Source of the DNA: Gymnopilus junonius
Taxonomy: Eukaryota > Basidiomycota > Agaricomycetes > Agaricales > Galerinaceae
Assembly: GCA_015501075.1 (NCBI GenBank)
Contig: JADNYJ010000037.1
Coordinates: 62,001 to 126,000, forward strand
Length of the DNA stretch: 64,000 nt
Direction: 5' to 3'
The position numbers and the translations under genes are program-made. The notes under the pieces were generated by a model. That model did not search any database. It saw nothing but the letters and a program-made list of their open reading frames with translations, and had not been told where the DNA came from. Shown here in pieces: positions 1 to 12,758 of this stretch; the stretch's first letter is position 1; each line of letters begins with the position of its first letter.

Positions 1-1772
1 TCCCTGTCTGGAAGATCGACAATGCTGGGGCCAGAAAACCAGTGACGAACCAAGATCTCAGTTTCTGAACGTCAGGCAGGAATATCCTGGAGCCTGCGAC
101 CATTTCGGAATCCATTATTGGTTCGATACGAAGAAGTCCAGTGGGTACGGCAGCGACCATAAGCTCCACCTTCCCGTCCCATAGTCACACTGTCGGGTCC
201 AATAGAAGTGTCGGCCCTGAAACGTGCGCATTCAAATCGCCTCTCCAGCCCAGCACAAGAATGTACTTTGGGCCCCGAATTTATCATTTTATTGCCCAAA
301 GCCGATGTTTCTGGGCGGAAAGCTTTCGGCACTTCAAACTCACTCCATAACATCCTCCTTCATGTTCTTCCTCTCCTTATCGTTGCTGGACCCCGCTGTC
401 TATTCTGGCTTAAACACAAAGTCGCCTCCGCAGCCAAAATTCGATTCCAATGCCTTGCTCACTACGCTTTACCAAATTTCCTCCAGACGTTCTCCTTATC
501 GCGGCCAGCGGCTCTCAGACCAGGCAGCCTTTCTGCTGGGTTTGCTTAGTGCTAACGAAGAGCGGTGATATCTTAGTATCGCACAAGATCCAGGCCTGTA
601 GTTCATTATCTCTAATTCTGTGGTTCCTATGTCCCAATTTTATTCACGGAACTTTCTCGGATTATCCTCACCTTCCCTTTACTCCGACGTACACCGTTCA
701 CTCCTTGAATTCATATACTTATGATGCACCTACAGCGCAAAAATGCATACGAAAACCCCACATATTTTCATAACGCCTCATGTCCATTGTTGTTCAGTGC
801 GAAGAGCCCACTGCCGCAATGTCATCGACTCCTGCAGGGGCCAAACTTCGCTGTTTTGTTTTACACCAGTGCGATGCAGGGCGCTGAAATTATCCCTGCT
901 AACAACAGCACCATGTTGACGTACCCTTTATCTGCCGACTCAGCTTTCACTTATGGAGTTCTTCCAAAGGCGACATGTTTCTGTAGGAATTTCTCTTACA
1001 CCTCAAGGCATTTCGTATTCTTATCCACTATCTTCCTTGCCTTTGTTGTCCCTGAAGGCTCCGTGGTCGGTTCTGCCTCAACCGAAATATCTCTCTGCGA
1101 AAACTCGACTTCGTCTTCCTCTCTCTCTCACGTCAGAGCGCTGAGGATCTTTCGATCCTCCTCTATTTACCGTAATGTATGAACGGCTTCTCTTCCGGCA
1201 CTGGCACGCTTCCCGACAAAGATCAAGAATTCAGGAATCAGGACACGGAATTTACTTGGCCTATTCTCGAAAGTCTTCTGCTTTGTTCCGAGTACGCCGG
1301 TGACGCGTCGGGCTTGAAGCAGGCGTTCGTTTATGATGCGCCTACGCGACAAAAATGCATTCAAAATCCCCGTATATAGTCAATCTCACGAGCATAACCC
1401 CGCCCTGCGCTATGCAGTGAATGATACTACTGGTGCACTTCGCCCGAGTCGCATGGACATTTTTGCGCTATGTGAATGCCGCCTGGAAGTGTAACGTAAT
1501 GTGCCTTTCGCATTATTGCCCAAGTCATCCATAGAGAGCCAGTGTGACCTCATTGTCCAGATCACTCTCGGCAGGAAGCCGCAAATTAGGCTGGCCCGGC
1601 ATAAACGTTTGCATTCCAGTGCTCTCCTCCATCTTTTGGCCAAGCTCTCTCATGGCGACCCTAGGCAGATATGTTCTATCCCCGACCTTCAAGTCATAAT
1701 TTCTCGAATTCTACCGCGGCCAGGGGCGGCCTTTGTTTTCAGTTTCATGTATCTGGTTTGGGTCCTTTTGCG
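1..1772. other. Upstream region without a supported gene
   Basis: Only short overlapping reading frames with no recognisable domain occur here. An imperfect direct repeat of about 50 bp is present (about 718-768 and 1330-1380; both contain TTATGATGC followed by a CAAAAATGCAT block). The last 140 bp lead into the promoter of the secreted-protein gene at 1910. Confidence 0.5.
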
Positions 1773-1780
1773 TATAAAAA
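1773..1780 (+). promoter_or_regulatory. TATA box of the secreted-protein gene
   Basis: TATAAAAA lies 130 bp upstream of the ATG at 1910, with a pyrimidine-rich stretch and an AT-rich leader in between. The position fits a fungal core promoter. Confidence 0.55.
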
Positions 1781-1909
1781 GCAGGAGTACGAAGGCGAAA
1801 ATCTCCAAGTTGCCTGACCACTCTCAAGCAACGATCTCGCTTTAACAAAGTCAGCTTTTTTCTTCGACCTCATGCTCTCTGTGCTAATGAATAATTATAC
1901 AGGTAGCAA

Positions 1910-2897
1910 ATGTCTTTCAAAGCCCTCTGCAAGTTTACGCTTCTTGCCACCCACGTCGTGGCCGGTCTTGCTACCCCCCTAGACAGAGTAAGGCTATCTA
2001 TCTGTGGTTGCTTTTCTTCATACCCACTAACAGTTTCATGCTGTTTGTCTAGAGGGCGGCAGACGATGAGCTTGTGGCGACACCCGCTGGACTTGTTCCA
2101 AAGTCAAATGTCCATGCTGTTCCGGCTGGCGCGACAGTGCAGCAGTCGTCTGCAGAGGTTCAGATCGTAGCCGCGAACGGGACTGTCCTCCACTCCGTTC
2201 CCTTCTCAGGCGTCAAGGGCGCAAGCCCGCTTCCAACGCCTCCTGCGACCTCCACCACCAAGCGTGATTTACCAATGGGCTACCTTGCTTATGCATACTG
2301 GTTAAACGACAGTCCAAACCCGATTTCTTTCTTTGGCACCAATTGGAATGTCCCTCCCATCCCTGCCAGCTGGGACGGCCAGCTTCTTTACTGGTTCAAC
2401 GGTCTCGAACCCGCTACAGGAGATGCGATTTTGCAGCCTGTGTTGCAATATGGTGTCTCTCCAGCTGGAGGAGGCGAATTCTATTCCGTTGCATCCTGGT
2501 GGCTCGTAGACAACAACGTATTCCATACGGACATCACCCAGGTTGCCCCCGGTACATTTTTGCAGGGCCAGATGACGCTAACGGGCACATCGACTTCCGG
2601 AGGTGTAACGACATATTCATACGAGTCCACCTTTGTCGGCATCCCCGCCTCAACTATCTCTGCAACGTCCACCGAAGCACTCAACTGGGCATTTGAAGCT
2701 TTGGAAATTTACACGACCGTGTCGCTCTCCGACTTGCCTACTGGAAATACCGTGTTCTCCAAGGTCGACCTTACCTTGAGCATCGGTCAGAATCCGCCTC
2801 CATTCCTTGGACCACAATCAGTGATTCTGCTGACGGAGTTACCATGGCAGTCCTCGATAATTCGGGAACTGGTGGCACACTTATCCTCACGTATTAG
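1910..2897 (+). CDS. Secreted protein with Kex2-type site, concanavalin A-like family (one apparent frameshift)
   Basis: Exon 1 (1910-1987) encodes a hydrophobic signal peptide, MSFKALCKFTLLATHVVAG. A 65-nt intron (1988-2052) follows, then one long exon. A short pro-region ends at a KR dibasic site (about 2261-2266), a likely Kex2 cleavage point. The mature part (YLAYAYWLND..., SWDGQLLYWFNGLEP, ILQPVLQYG, ASWWLVDN) has the beta-rich, Trp-rich look of a basidiomycete secreted family with a concanavalin A-like/G1-peptidase-like fold; I assign it by pattern memory and cannot name a substrate. The reading frame in use up to about 2795 runs on to a stop at 2943 with an unlike-family tail. The neighbouring frame from about 2796 gives WTTISDSADGVTMAV...LILTY and stops at 2895-2897, which matches the usual C-terminus. 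One missing base near 2791-2798 explains this; the restored length is about 307 aa. It could also be a recent pseudogene. Confidence 0.62.
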
Positions 2898-2949
2898 GTT
2901 AATGGGAATCGAGAGTGAAGGGTTCGATCTTTTAGCAAACTGAATTTAC

Positions 2950-4900
2950 TTGCCTGGATTCTGTTTCTCCGTTGACTAACAAATAAATCTTACATTGTTG
3001 CTCCTTAGTCTGACTTTATTTCAATGTTCAATGAAGATGTGCCATTCGAGCCCTTCCAGTGCCGTTATTGATGGTGAGATTTCCGCCTGTGAAGTAGACC
3101 GTAATCGTCAAACGCTTGAACCCCGTCGACGTCAACGGAGTAGACTCTTGTCTCCGGCGCCAATGGTGGTTTTCGTTTGCCGAGGGCGCTTGCGGAGCTT
3201 GAAAGGGGTTCCTCACGATTTTCTGTGTATCCAACTTGGTCATGGCCCAGTGTTTACCAAAACTCCTACAGCTCACTTACTCTCCTCCTTGGTACTCGTT
3301 GCTCACGGGCTTATAATTGGTACATATATATATATTCCTTGACCGGAACACGACTTTTTTTGTCAAGATTAATACCTATGATGACAAGGCCTGTTCTCTC
3401 TGCCGGGTGGAATGTCTATCCTATTGGAGGACTTCTCAAGACACCATACCTTATCTCGAAGGACCTATGTTCAGGCATCGCAATGGTCAACGACCTGTAT
3501 AAATGTGTATTGTATGACGCTTTTCCCATTGTTTCTTGGCGGGGATGAAGACCGTCAAACTACAAGCCCTGGCATCAGCGGGTGCAATTATCTCGCAAGT
3601 AATGTGCTCCGCTCGAGCGGGTCCGTTCCTCCAGCATGAGCAGCAGCTCTGAATGAAGACACTGTTTCAGAAGATGGGTAGTATGATATCCAGATTGCAC
3701 TTACCGAATGTTAACAGTACCGAACACTTTGACGTAATCCGAAAGATCGGGGTGCTGTTCAAAGAATGTCTGGCAGATGGTGTAGTGCCATATTTCCGCA
3801 TTGTCGGAAAGTTGTGTACATGATTCTTGAACCAACCCCATGCTCCATCCGTCCATTTAAAGTACATGTCGTATAAGACTATCAAAGCCTGAAAAACTTA
3901 CGTTAATGGTGCACGAAGTCGGACGTTTGTCGACAAGAAATGGACCTTAGAATAAAGGAAAGTGATATGGTGCTACTCTCAAAGTAGTGAGAAGGAAAAT
4001 TCAATGAGAAAGAGACTCGGGGGATCAAGTCTGTACGTCTTATATGAACCAGAAAATATTAGCACCGATCAGAGCTTGCGTTTGGGCCACCTCAGGCCTG
4101 TTAATTTTTATTTTCAATAGACCTGGTGGGCCAATCTTGGTTTAGAAAACAACAGGCGAGAAAAGGTACTAAACAGAAAAACACTCTTGAACAACTGGGA
4201 AACAAACACGAGCAAGTAACTTAAATTTTATAATATACTTAAGAAAAGAGTGACAGAACAAGGTAACAAAACAAAGACGGTCAATTTTCGCTATCCACTG
4301 GCAGTAGGTGGTTGGTCAGGAGTACTGGATTTTAATGCCGAAATTTCTGATAGACAAACAGATCGGGGACCAAATGGAAGCTTAAAATCCGGCTACAGGC
4401 CAGCCATATTTTTGTTCGTTGTTGAGGTAAGAAAACAAAAAACAGAATGCCAAAAGGCTGCGCCGTGAGGTTGTTTGCGAAGAGGCTAATTTTAGCACAT
4501 TTGGACCTACATACTAAAATACTAAATCTATTAATAATAATAACGCCTTTGTTCAGAGTTCAAGCTCGCGGGCCACGGAACTAGATTCTTGTCAGTTTTG
4601 TAATACTTGTACCCACGAATCAGGTCCTCTCAATCAATCCCCGAGCATACTCTTGGAACGATGACCTTCTGTCTATTTTGACGCATGCATTTGCCAGATT
4701 GGTGTAAGTCACGCTGGCATGAGAGAGTCCGAAATATGTGGACTATCTCTTGAAGATCTCATTTGAAATGTATTATATTGACGAAAGGATGTAAAACCGA
4801 AAGCAAGGTTCATCAATCGGCCTTGTCAACATTGTAATCACATGACAACCAGAAAAAGTACAAAAGCCCGTTGTCGGTGGCTTTGAACGAGGAGCCCACA
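2950..4900. other. Intergenic region, no supported gene
   Basis: Short unrelated frames only. A minus-strand frame at 3028-3276 contains ITVYFTGGNLTINNGTG, which looks like part of a secreted beta-rich protein, but it has neither start nor splice context. A (TA) run lies near 3324-3333. The part from 4000 to 4560 is AT-rich. Confidence 0.45.
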
Positions 4901-4944
4901 TCGACTTGACCCTTCTCATTCATTTCCATATTGTGGCTTCCACC

Positions 4945-6485
4945 ATGCAGAGGCTCTTTCGTCTTTACCAAAGCTTTATTGGTCGCCAAGCGTCCACTAT
5001 GCCATCTGCGAGCAACTTTCCGGAAGAGGCGCTCGATCTGTCGGCTGAACAGGGGTTCGGCTATTTCCTCGCTCGTCCTGGTCTCGTGCTGAATGGTCGA
5101 TACCATATTCTGAGGAAGCTCGGAAAGGGACAGTACTCCTCCACTTGGCTAGTCTCTGATTCTCAGTATGCATCGATAAATCATTTCCAGAGCTCACCTG
5201 ACCGCCTGTCCAGATCACAGGAATTGCCCAAGTACTACGCTGTCAAAATCCTGACGGCCCATGCGACCACACACCATCGACTGGGCCATCTACTGGAATT
5301 AGAGACTACGAATTCTATCAAACAACTTCAAGGCATCAATAAATTGCCTTACCTTTACGACCACTTCGAGACGGAAGGACCTAATGGGCAACACCTTTGC
5401 TTGGTTTTGAATGTATTGAGCACGGATGTTAGCCGCTTCAGACGCTCGGCGCCGACCAAGAGGCTTAGTTTTGCACAGGTAAAAGTTATTGTTGTGCAGG
5501 TTGTGGAAGCTTTAGCAGTTCTCCATGCTGCCCATATCGTACATACAGGTCAGTGGTTACAAATACCGCTGTTATTTATACATGATTCAATTCTCTGCAC
5601 AGACGTTAAGCCCGACAATGTTCTTTTTGACGAAGGAATAGATCCAGAATCTATCCAAGAATTTCTGAATGACAATCCTCTTTCTATTGACGGGGAATTT
5701 GAATTGCATGGCGTCCGTTATCCTATTATTCGGTCTCAGCCAATACCTCACCCCTTCAGCTGGGATGATCCTCCTAGCGAAGTGGAACTATACTCTGTTT
5801 CGCTTACCGATTTTGGGCATGGTACGAAGATTTTTTCGTGCCATAGTCAAAGTTAAACTGACACGGTTATCAGCGCAACGGGTAGACAAGGAGCCCACCA
5901 CTCAAACCATCGGCGCATATGCTTTGCGCCCCCCAGAAGTTATTCTGGAGGCTAATTTCGATACCAAAGTTGATATCTGGTCACTTGGTTGCATGGTAAG
6001 TCAATGACACTCTCTTCGGCTATCCATCCACCTAATTCATATACGGGATGCAGACCTTCGAGCTTCTTACTGGGCGATGGTTGTTTAGTCCGGAGAGTGG
6101 AACAACATGGCATCGAGAAGACGATCACTTGGCCAAAATGATGGAAGTGACGGGGGAAACTTTTAACGAAAAGGTGCTTTCAATGTGTCGAAAACGTAAT
6201 GAATATTTTGATAAAGAGGGTTAGTGAGCCACAGAATCTGCCCGTAATTACAGCTAATTGATTAATATTTTTTCCTTGCCATTTTTAGGAGGACTTCGTC
6301 GTATTGATCAGATGTTTCCTGTGCCCCTAGAGCAGGCCATGATGAATTATGGCCTTCCGGAATCTGAGGTGGGTCCCGCTGCGAGCTTCATTCGCGCGTG
6401 TTTGCACTTGAATCCGGAAGAGCGATCTTCAGCTCGTGAGCTGGAGATACATCCTTGGCTGGCGAATGCTTATATGTGCTGCTAG
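4945..6485 (+). CDS. SRPK-like serine/threonine protein kinase
   Basis: Five exons (4945-5548, 5603-5821, 5874-5995, 6054-6219, 6289-6485) join in phase to 435 aa. The glycine loop is GKGQYSSTW (from about residue 60), the ATP-binding Lys lies in YAVKIL (about 101), the catalytic loop is HTDVKPDN (Asp about 202) and the Mg-binding loop is DFG (271-273). HTDxKP in place of HRDxKP, and RPPEV in place of the usual APE, are hallmarks of the SR-protein kinase family, which phosphorylates Arg/Ser-rich splicing factors. The spacer between catalytic loop and DFG is only about 60 residues, much shorter than in animal SRPKs, as in many expanded Agaricomycete copies. The start at 4945 (MQRLFRLYQ) is chosen; 4999 is an alternative. 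The first residues could be a mitochondrial-type presequence, but that is speculative. Confidence 0.88.
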
Positions 6486-6847
6486 CATCTTCATATCAAA
6501 AGTTATTGGATTTGTATTAGCATATTGTTTTTGTTGTAAGTAAATATGTTCCGATTGAGCCATTGCATCATCTCCAATGTATTTCCAATGTCAAGCAGTT
6601 CTGATTTCTACCGAGTAATAAATTTGCCAACCCTTGTATGTATACTCACTTCAATTGTCAATTATTAGTAGGGCCGACAGTCGTACATAGTCCTTTCCAT
6701 CTGTTGGCTTATATTTCATTGGAGGAGGCAAGGAACTGGCAGGGATCCCATTGAGAAATGAAGAAGTAGGACGAAACAACTCTTCAAGCAAGTACTTCCC
6801 ACATATATCATATTTAAGTCGACAATTGGCAAACAAATAATGAAGTA

Positions 6848-8574
6848 TCAGAGGCGACCAAACCTGTCCAAAAAGGGTCTACCATATGAGGGCTTTATCG
6901 AAGATGCAGTCGTCAGAACTCTTTCACTGAAAAAAATCTAAAATACTTACCAAAGCAGCTGGTGCATTGTCAAGAATCTTCTCAATCTTCTCCAAAACTT
7001 CTGGGGTTAATTTGGGAATGACCTCGATAGCCTTGAGATTCTCCAGAATCTGCTCAGGCTTGGATGCGCCTAGAATGACTGTCGAAGTGTTGGGATTCTT
7101 TGCAACCCACGCAAGGGAGAGAGCAGAGACAGTGGTGCCGAGTTCTGGAGAAGATGGCGAGAAGTCAATATTTAGCAAAGACGAGGGGAAATTGTCTGAC
7201 CTTCAGCCAAGGCTGTCAGTTCCTTCACCTTGGCAATCTGCGCCTGCCCTTCAGGAGTCTTGAGGCTTTCAACGGTGTCCTTAAAGAAGTTGGCATGGGT
7301 TGAGAACCTTGTACCATCAGGAACACCATCGTTGTACTGTACCACTATTTAGAGTTACAATAATATCGTAAGTACACAAAAACGTACTTTTCCAGTTAGT
7401 AATCCACCGGCTAAGGATGAGAATGTCGTGGTCCCGAGGTGGTATTTCTTGTAGAGAGGACTGTCGGTAAAATGATTAGACTTCATTCGGCCACTAGACC
7501 TAAAAAAGAGAACTTACAGGTATTCCTTTTCTGGGCGTTCACGGTGGAACATACTAATAATATACGTCAGGAAGGTCGATTTGAGATTTCTGCGCGATGT
7601 ACGCACTGATGTTTGCATTGCTCGGCAATAGGAGCAATGAGGTTGAGCTTGTTGGCAACATCTATCTCAGAATATGAGACAACATGGCAGATTTTTAACG
7701 AATGGAAAAACGAACGATGAGCTTCTTCGATTTCCTGAGCACTCCATTCAGAAGTAGCCCAATACAGAGCCTTACAACAATATCTTTAGTACGGATCAAG
7801 GTCGGGAAATAATATCCCACTTACCCACCCTTCTCGATGACATAGTTGAAAGCACGAACTATCTCCTCCATGGAAACTACAGACAATGTTTAACATATGA
7901 TCAGGATGAAATGGAAACAATCTTACCATTGTGGTCAAATCGATGAGCGAAAAGAACATCGACGTAGTCGAGACCGAGACGAGCAAGAGCTTCTTGGGTT
8001 CCTTCCACAATGCTATTCCTGGATCAGCACCATGGGATACTGGAAAAGAAGACTAACACTTACTGCTTCCGGGAGAGTCCACCGTCGTTGGGCCCTGTTC
8101 GCAATCCCCAGAACAACTTTGTAGTGATTACGAGGTCAGTCCGTCGGAGACCAAGCTCTCTGATCACTCGTCCACTATCATCTGATCAGAGTGCATCCGC
8201 CATCACGATTCATCACCGACTCACATTTCTTCCTCGGATTTTCCAGCCGCATACCCCTCTGCAGTATCGAACATATTGATACCATTTTCGAAAGCAGTCT
8301 TGATGATTTCCTGAAAGACAACACGAATGTAAGGCCTCGAAAGGAGACGTAGTTGGATAAATATACCTTCACTGGGTCACCCACGACTGTTCCTCCGAGG
8401 GTAAGCCCTACAGGTTCTGTCAGAATCACCCTGATGGAAGTTCTTTTGTCCGAGCTTACAGCCTCCCAACGAGAACACTGGAACGCGCAGTCCACTGGGT
8501 CCAAGTCGACGGAAGGGCATGTTCTTGGGATCGAATTCCCGTTGAACTGGCCATGATTGAAGGGGGGTAGACAT
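6848..8574 (-). CDS. Aldo/keto reductase, Kv-channel beta-like, copy 1 (one-base frameshift in exon 6)
   Basis: Thirteen exons on the minus strand: 8460-8574, 8367-8407, 8225-8310, 8064-8174, 7927-8012, 7825-7876, 7716-7770, 7607-7661, 7518-7553, 7388-7460, 7201-7336, 6951-7144, 6848-6892. The product is an NADPH-dependent aldo/keto reductase of the voltage-gated K+ channel beta-subunit type: N-terminal [28 protein letters not shown] with the active-site Asp and Tyr, the Lys in [17 protein letters not shown], and the cofactor-binding [10 protein letters not shown] near the end. The C-terminus [13 protein letters not shown] is typical. All exon phases agree with the paralogue at 10186-11950 except exon 6, which is one base short: GAGAAGGGTGG where the family needs codons for E-K-G-W. 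The defect lies in a G run (plus strand 7825-7830). Restored length is 361 aa. Either a sequencing under-call or an inactivating deletion. Confidence 0.86.
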
Positions 8575-8599
8575 TGTCGAAAGTATTTAGGGGAGCAGG

Positions 8600-10150
8600 A
8601 ACAAGGTGCAAAAGCCAGGAACCTCAAGTCGTCTTCTGAAGGGACATTTTATACAATAATACCCCTGTTCGATCATCTTAGATAAAAACGCCATAGATAG
8701 CCATGAGGAAGCTCGGATTGTTAGCCGATTCGTGATCATGTCGTCACCGTCAATAAAGCATCGCCGCATCTTGACTCTTGAGAAACGACCGCATGGCGTT
8801 ATTGGTCGCCTGATATTGCATGGTCATCGCGGTCCGCGATTGAGGGCGACGTCGGCTTTCAAGGGAAAAGATCAAAGATAGGATGGATAGCTCTTGACTG
8901 TGGCTCATAACGATAAGTAAATATCCAGTATGTACAACCCTTCGTAAGGAATACGTCCATTTCGTTAGTAACAATGGGCCAGAGAAACATCGAGATGATA
9001 AGTAATGTCAACACGGAAGAAGGTACTCGAAAAAACCATATACCCAGGGCTAAAATAGCATGATGGTGTCGCCGCGGCCCTTCCAATAAGGTAGACGTCG
9101 CTCAAATCTAGCACCTTATGTAAGTTGTATTACTAAGCGCCAAGAGCGGCCAAATCTTCGAGTTGAAATTTTTGAAAATTCCTTGAGGGAAAAAATATTT
9201 TGGATGGTACTACAGAGGTGCATGCATATTAACTTGAGCTTGGCGTACTGTTGCAACCATGATAGGAGGGAGTATACGATGGCCGTGGTATTTTTTATTG
9301 ACCCACGCCGCCTCCGCTCCTGATAAGCTGAGATCATAAGCAGAAATAAATCAGGCAGACCGATTTGCATATCTGGAATAAATATCTGAACATCAGTCTG
9401 AGAAAAAGTAAGAAAGATAAAAGAATTACCTTCTAACCTGAAGCAAAGGGATATCATCGAGGCATGCAATCACATTTTTTTCCATCTCGTCAATATTATT
9501 GGTTTTGGGCGTGTTGTGGTAATGGACTTTGGCAGCACCCCAATATTGCTCGATAAAGTTAAGCTCGCAGTGATACTTCGGGTAGAAGTCGCAGATATGG
9601 CCCGTGAAATGATAAACTCTTCAAGTCTAGATTTTTGGCCAACGAAGTCTGGTTGAGTAAATAGAAGGCGACGGCAACAACAGTCAGTTTTTCCCTGAAC
9701 ACATTTAAAACAGACCTTCGAGGCATGGAAATAGGTGTATACTTTCAAAGCAAATTTTATTACCTTCTTACATTGCCATTTGAACCCTTAAAACGAGGCA
9801 GAAGCGTTGCAAATTTGCAAGACTGCGTTCTCTTGCCCGCCCAGAAGATCACGTGATGATTATATAAGCGGCCAAATTTCGAGACCCCGAAAAAGAGAAA
9901 ATCTCAGAATCTCACGGAAATGGTGTTTTAAGCATTTAGAAAGTGAAAGGGGAAGAAATATTTTAATGACCCTTCTACTCCACAATGAGCGACTATTTCT
10001 AAATTCTAAAACCTGAGAATGGAAGGTACACATCCTCCTCACACTTCCCAGGTCTTCAATTGCGAAATATTCGTGTTGTGGAGGCGGAGAAAGGATTGCG
10101 AAGGATGGCAATTTTCGCTTACATAAACACGTGCTGGATTTGAGCGACGT
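8600..10150. other. Spacer between the two aldo/keto reductase genes
   Basis: About 1.5 kb with only short frames in both directions and no recognisable domain. It must hold the promoter of the minus-strand gene ending at 6848 and the 3' region of the one ending at 10186. Confidence 0.5.
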
Positions 10151-10185
10151 CTACCTTAGCGAAGAAGGAATGCCACGGAGTTCCT

Positions 10186-11950
10186 TCAAATTCGTCCAAA
10201 TCGGTCCAGTGCTGGCCTTCCGTGCGATGGCTGTGAAGAACATGAAGTGAAAAGCGGTCAATGTCGAGTAAAGAGCAATTACCAGTGCTTCAGGTGTGTT
10301 TGCTAAAATCTTGTCGATTTTGTGCAATATTTCCGGAGTCAACTTGGGGATGATTTCAAGTGCCTTCAGATTTTCAACAAGTTGTTCAGGCTTAGATGCG
10401 CCCAGAATAACGGTCCCAGTGTTGGGGTTCTTGGCTACCCAGGCTAGCGCGAGAACGGCCATGGAAGTTTGGAGTTCTGAGCAGAGGAAGATTACTTTAG
10501 GGCTAATTAAGAGCCACTCAAAAACGCACCTTCCTCCGCCAACTTGGTCAATTCCTTGATTTTGCGTATTTTGTCTTTACCTGAAGGGGTTTCGAGATCC
10601 TTGAGGAGGGTATGAAACTGTTCGGTGTGTTGTGCAAGACGTGTGCCCTCAGGGATGCCATCGTTGTACTGCGGGGATAGAATAGGGTCAGTTGATGGAG
10701 GATTGATGGATTTGTTGAAGTTTGCGAACCTTTCCTGTCAAGAATCCGAATTGAAGAGGAGAGAACACTGTGGTACTCAGGTGGTATTTCTTATAAAGAT
10801 GGCTGAAAGGCGTATACGTCACAGAATGCTCAAAATCTGGAGTCTAAATTAAGCTTACTGGTATTCCTTCTCAGGGCGATCGCGAGTGAACATGCTACAG
10901 ACGGGTCCCATGAGCATATTATAGTACGATTGCAGAATTGCATTGTGTCAACGTACTTGTGCTGGCATTGTTCAGCAATTGGAGCTATGAGGTTAAGTTT
11001 CGTGGCAACGTCTGCAAGAATGTCAATGAAGCAAGACACATTAAGATAGAGAGAAACACACGATAAGCTTCTTCAATTTCTCGTGCAGTCCATTCAGAAG
11101 TACCCCAGTAGTTCGCCTGTGAGATACAGCATGATGAACAGCTCCCATGAGATAAGATATCATGACAGAACTTACCCAGCCTTGCTCAATCACATAATTG
11201 AATGCACGCACTATCTCCTCCATGGGCACTGTAAGGGAATTTAAAATGGTATAATCAACGCAGAAACAAGGCGCCACTTCATACCGTTATGATCGTGCCT
11301 GTGCGCAAAAATAACATCGACATAGGTGAGCCCAAGTCGACCAAGGGACTCCCGTGTTCCTTCAATGATGCTAATATAGATTTGCGTTGATTCCCATGAG
11401 AGGTAAGATGTCCATCGAAGTGCTCACTGTTTCCGCGAGAGACCGCCATCGTTGGGCCCTTTCCGGCCAACACCCCAGAATAATTTGGTGGTAATGATCA
11501 AGTCTGTGCGTCGCAACCCGAGCTCCTTGATAACTCGACCCCTTGGGTCAGATTCCGATGAGCACTTCTATAGCAAAAATGAGGACAAGAGCATACATCT
11601 CTTCTTCGGATTTGCCATCAGCGTAGGTTTCAGCAGTATCAAACATGTTGATTCCTGCATCAAAGGCGGCCTTGATGATATCCTGATCGTAGAAAAAGCA
11701 GATTCAAAATGAGAGAACTTTGGATATAGAACACTAAACACTTACTTTGACAGGGTCACCTATGAGTGACCCTCCTAGAGTCAACCCTTTAAATCTAATC
11801 AGTACCTATGTTACAAATCAAAGTAAAAGAAAATGAACATCCGCCCAGGGAGAATACTGGTACGCGTAGTCCGCTCGGCCCAAGACGTCGGAAAGGCATG
11901 TTCTTGGGATCATACTCTTGTTGTACGGGCCAATCCTGGAGAGGAGACAT
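10186..11950 (-). CDS. Aldo/keto reductase, Kv-channel beta-like, copy 2 (intact)
   Basis: Thirteen exons: 11839-11950, 11746-11786, 11597-11682, 11428-11541, 11285-11370, 11176-11228, 11062-11116, 10957-11011, 10859-10894, 10730-10802, 10530-10668, 10283-10476, 10186-10230. They add to 1089 nt, an uninterrupted 362-aa protein. Motifs: MSPLQDWPVQQEYDPKNMPF start, NMFDTAETY with catalytic Asp and Tyr, TTKLFWGVG carrying the Lys, [35 protein letters not shown] (NADP binding), and the canonical end HGRPALDRFGRI. It is expected to be a cytosolic NADPH-dependent carbonyl reductase. Intron positions and phases are the same as in copy 1 just downstream, so the two are a tandem duplication. This copy shows that the frameshift in copy 1 is not a feature of the family. 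Confidence 0.93.
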
Positions 11951-12758
11951 TGTATCGACTTCGAAAAATCCTTCGTAAGTGGAAGTTGCAGATAAAGGGT
12001 TAGATGTCGAATAGATTGCATTATATGTGCCCCGAGTATTCTCATGCAGGTGAATAATGACATAACTCTGCTCGATGCTTCAATTCTTGGAAGCAAAATT
12101 AGAAAGAACGGCTGAGGCTGGAGGATATTTTCGGACAATAACGACAAGGACTCCGCATGTGAGCAAAGTCAGCTGAGAGACGGAAAATACGCTTAATAAC
12201 GAAGGCGGAACGACTTCCGGAACATGTAAATTGATTTTGGACATTTCGCATAGGCGCAACGAAGAGAACGTTTGCCCATTTCAATTGATGGATTGCGCTG
12301 AATAATCGGAGATTCTACTCGTCAAATATGTGTACATGCAAGGAATTTGAATGTCCTTGAGGCAATGATAAACTGCAGTTATACAAAAACTTTCAAATCC
12401 ACACAGTCAGGTTCTGCACAACACCGCGCTGAAAAACGACCGGAACTCACCAAGGCTCAACCACATTGTTCGGCCTACCTGCCGTAAAATTTCAAGGTTT
12501 CCAAACCTGCATGGTCCTAAGTGATGTATAGCTTTGAAGAATAAGAAAATAAAGAGAAAAAAACCGACATAGAGCAACGACAAGCTTTCGGCAAATGTAT
12601 ATGGAGACAGAGCACTTGTGGATGGAAGAAACGTCTTCAACGACGCACAGGGCAGTGAGGAGATCTGTGACAGATGTCACAACTGACAAATATCACACAT
12701 CACGCGCTGCCCTGAGGAGGCTGGAGGCTGGAGCTCCTCACCATAATCTACGATCGCC
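11951..12758. other. Divergent intergenic region
   Basis: About 0.8 kb between the minus-strand reductase start and the plus-strand fasciclin gene; it must contain both promoters. Purine/pyrimidine-rich stretches lie near 12540-12570. No gene seen. Confidence 0.55.

Noticed and set aside
2786..2821. A 36-nt GT...AG segment as an intron restoring the secreted protein
   Set aside because: Too short for this genome's introns and a multiple of three, so removing it does not change the frame.
3028..3276. Minus-strand frame with TITVYFTGGNLTINNGTG as a gene
   Set aside because: No signal peptide, splice chain or continuation found; at most a fragment.
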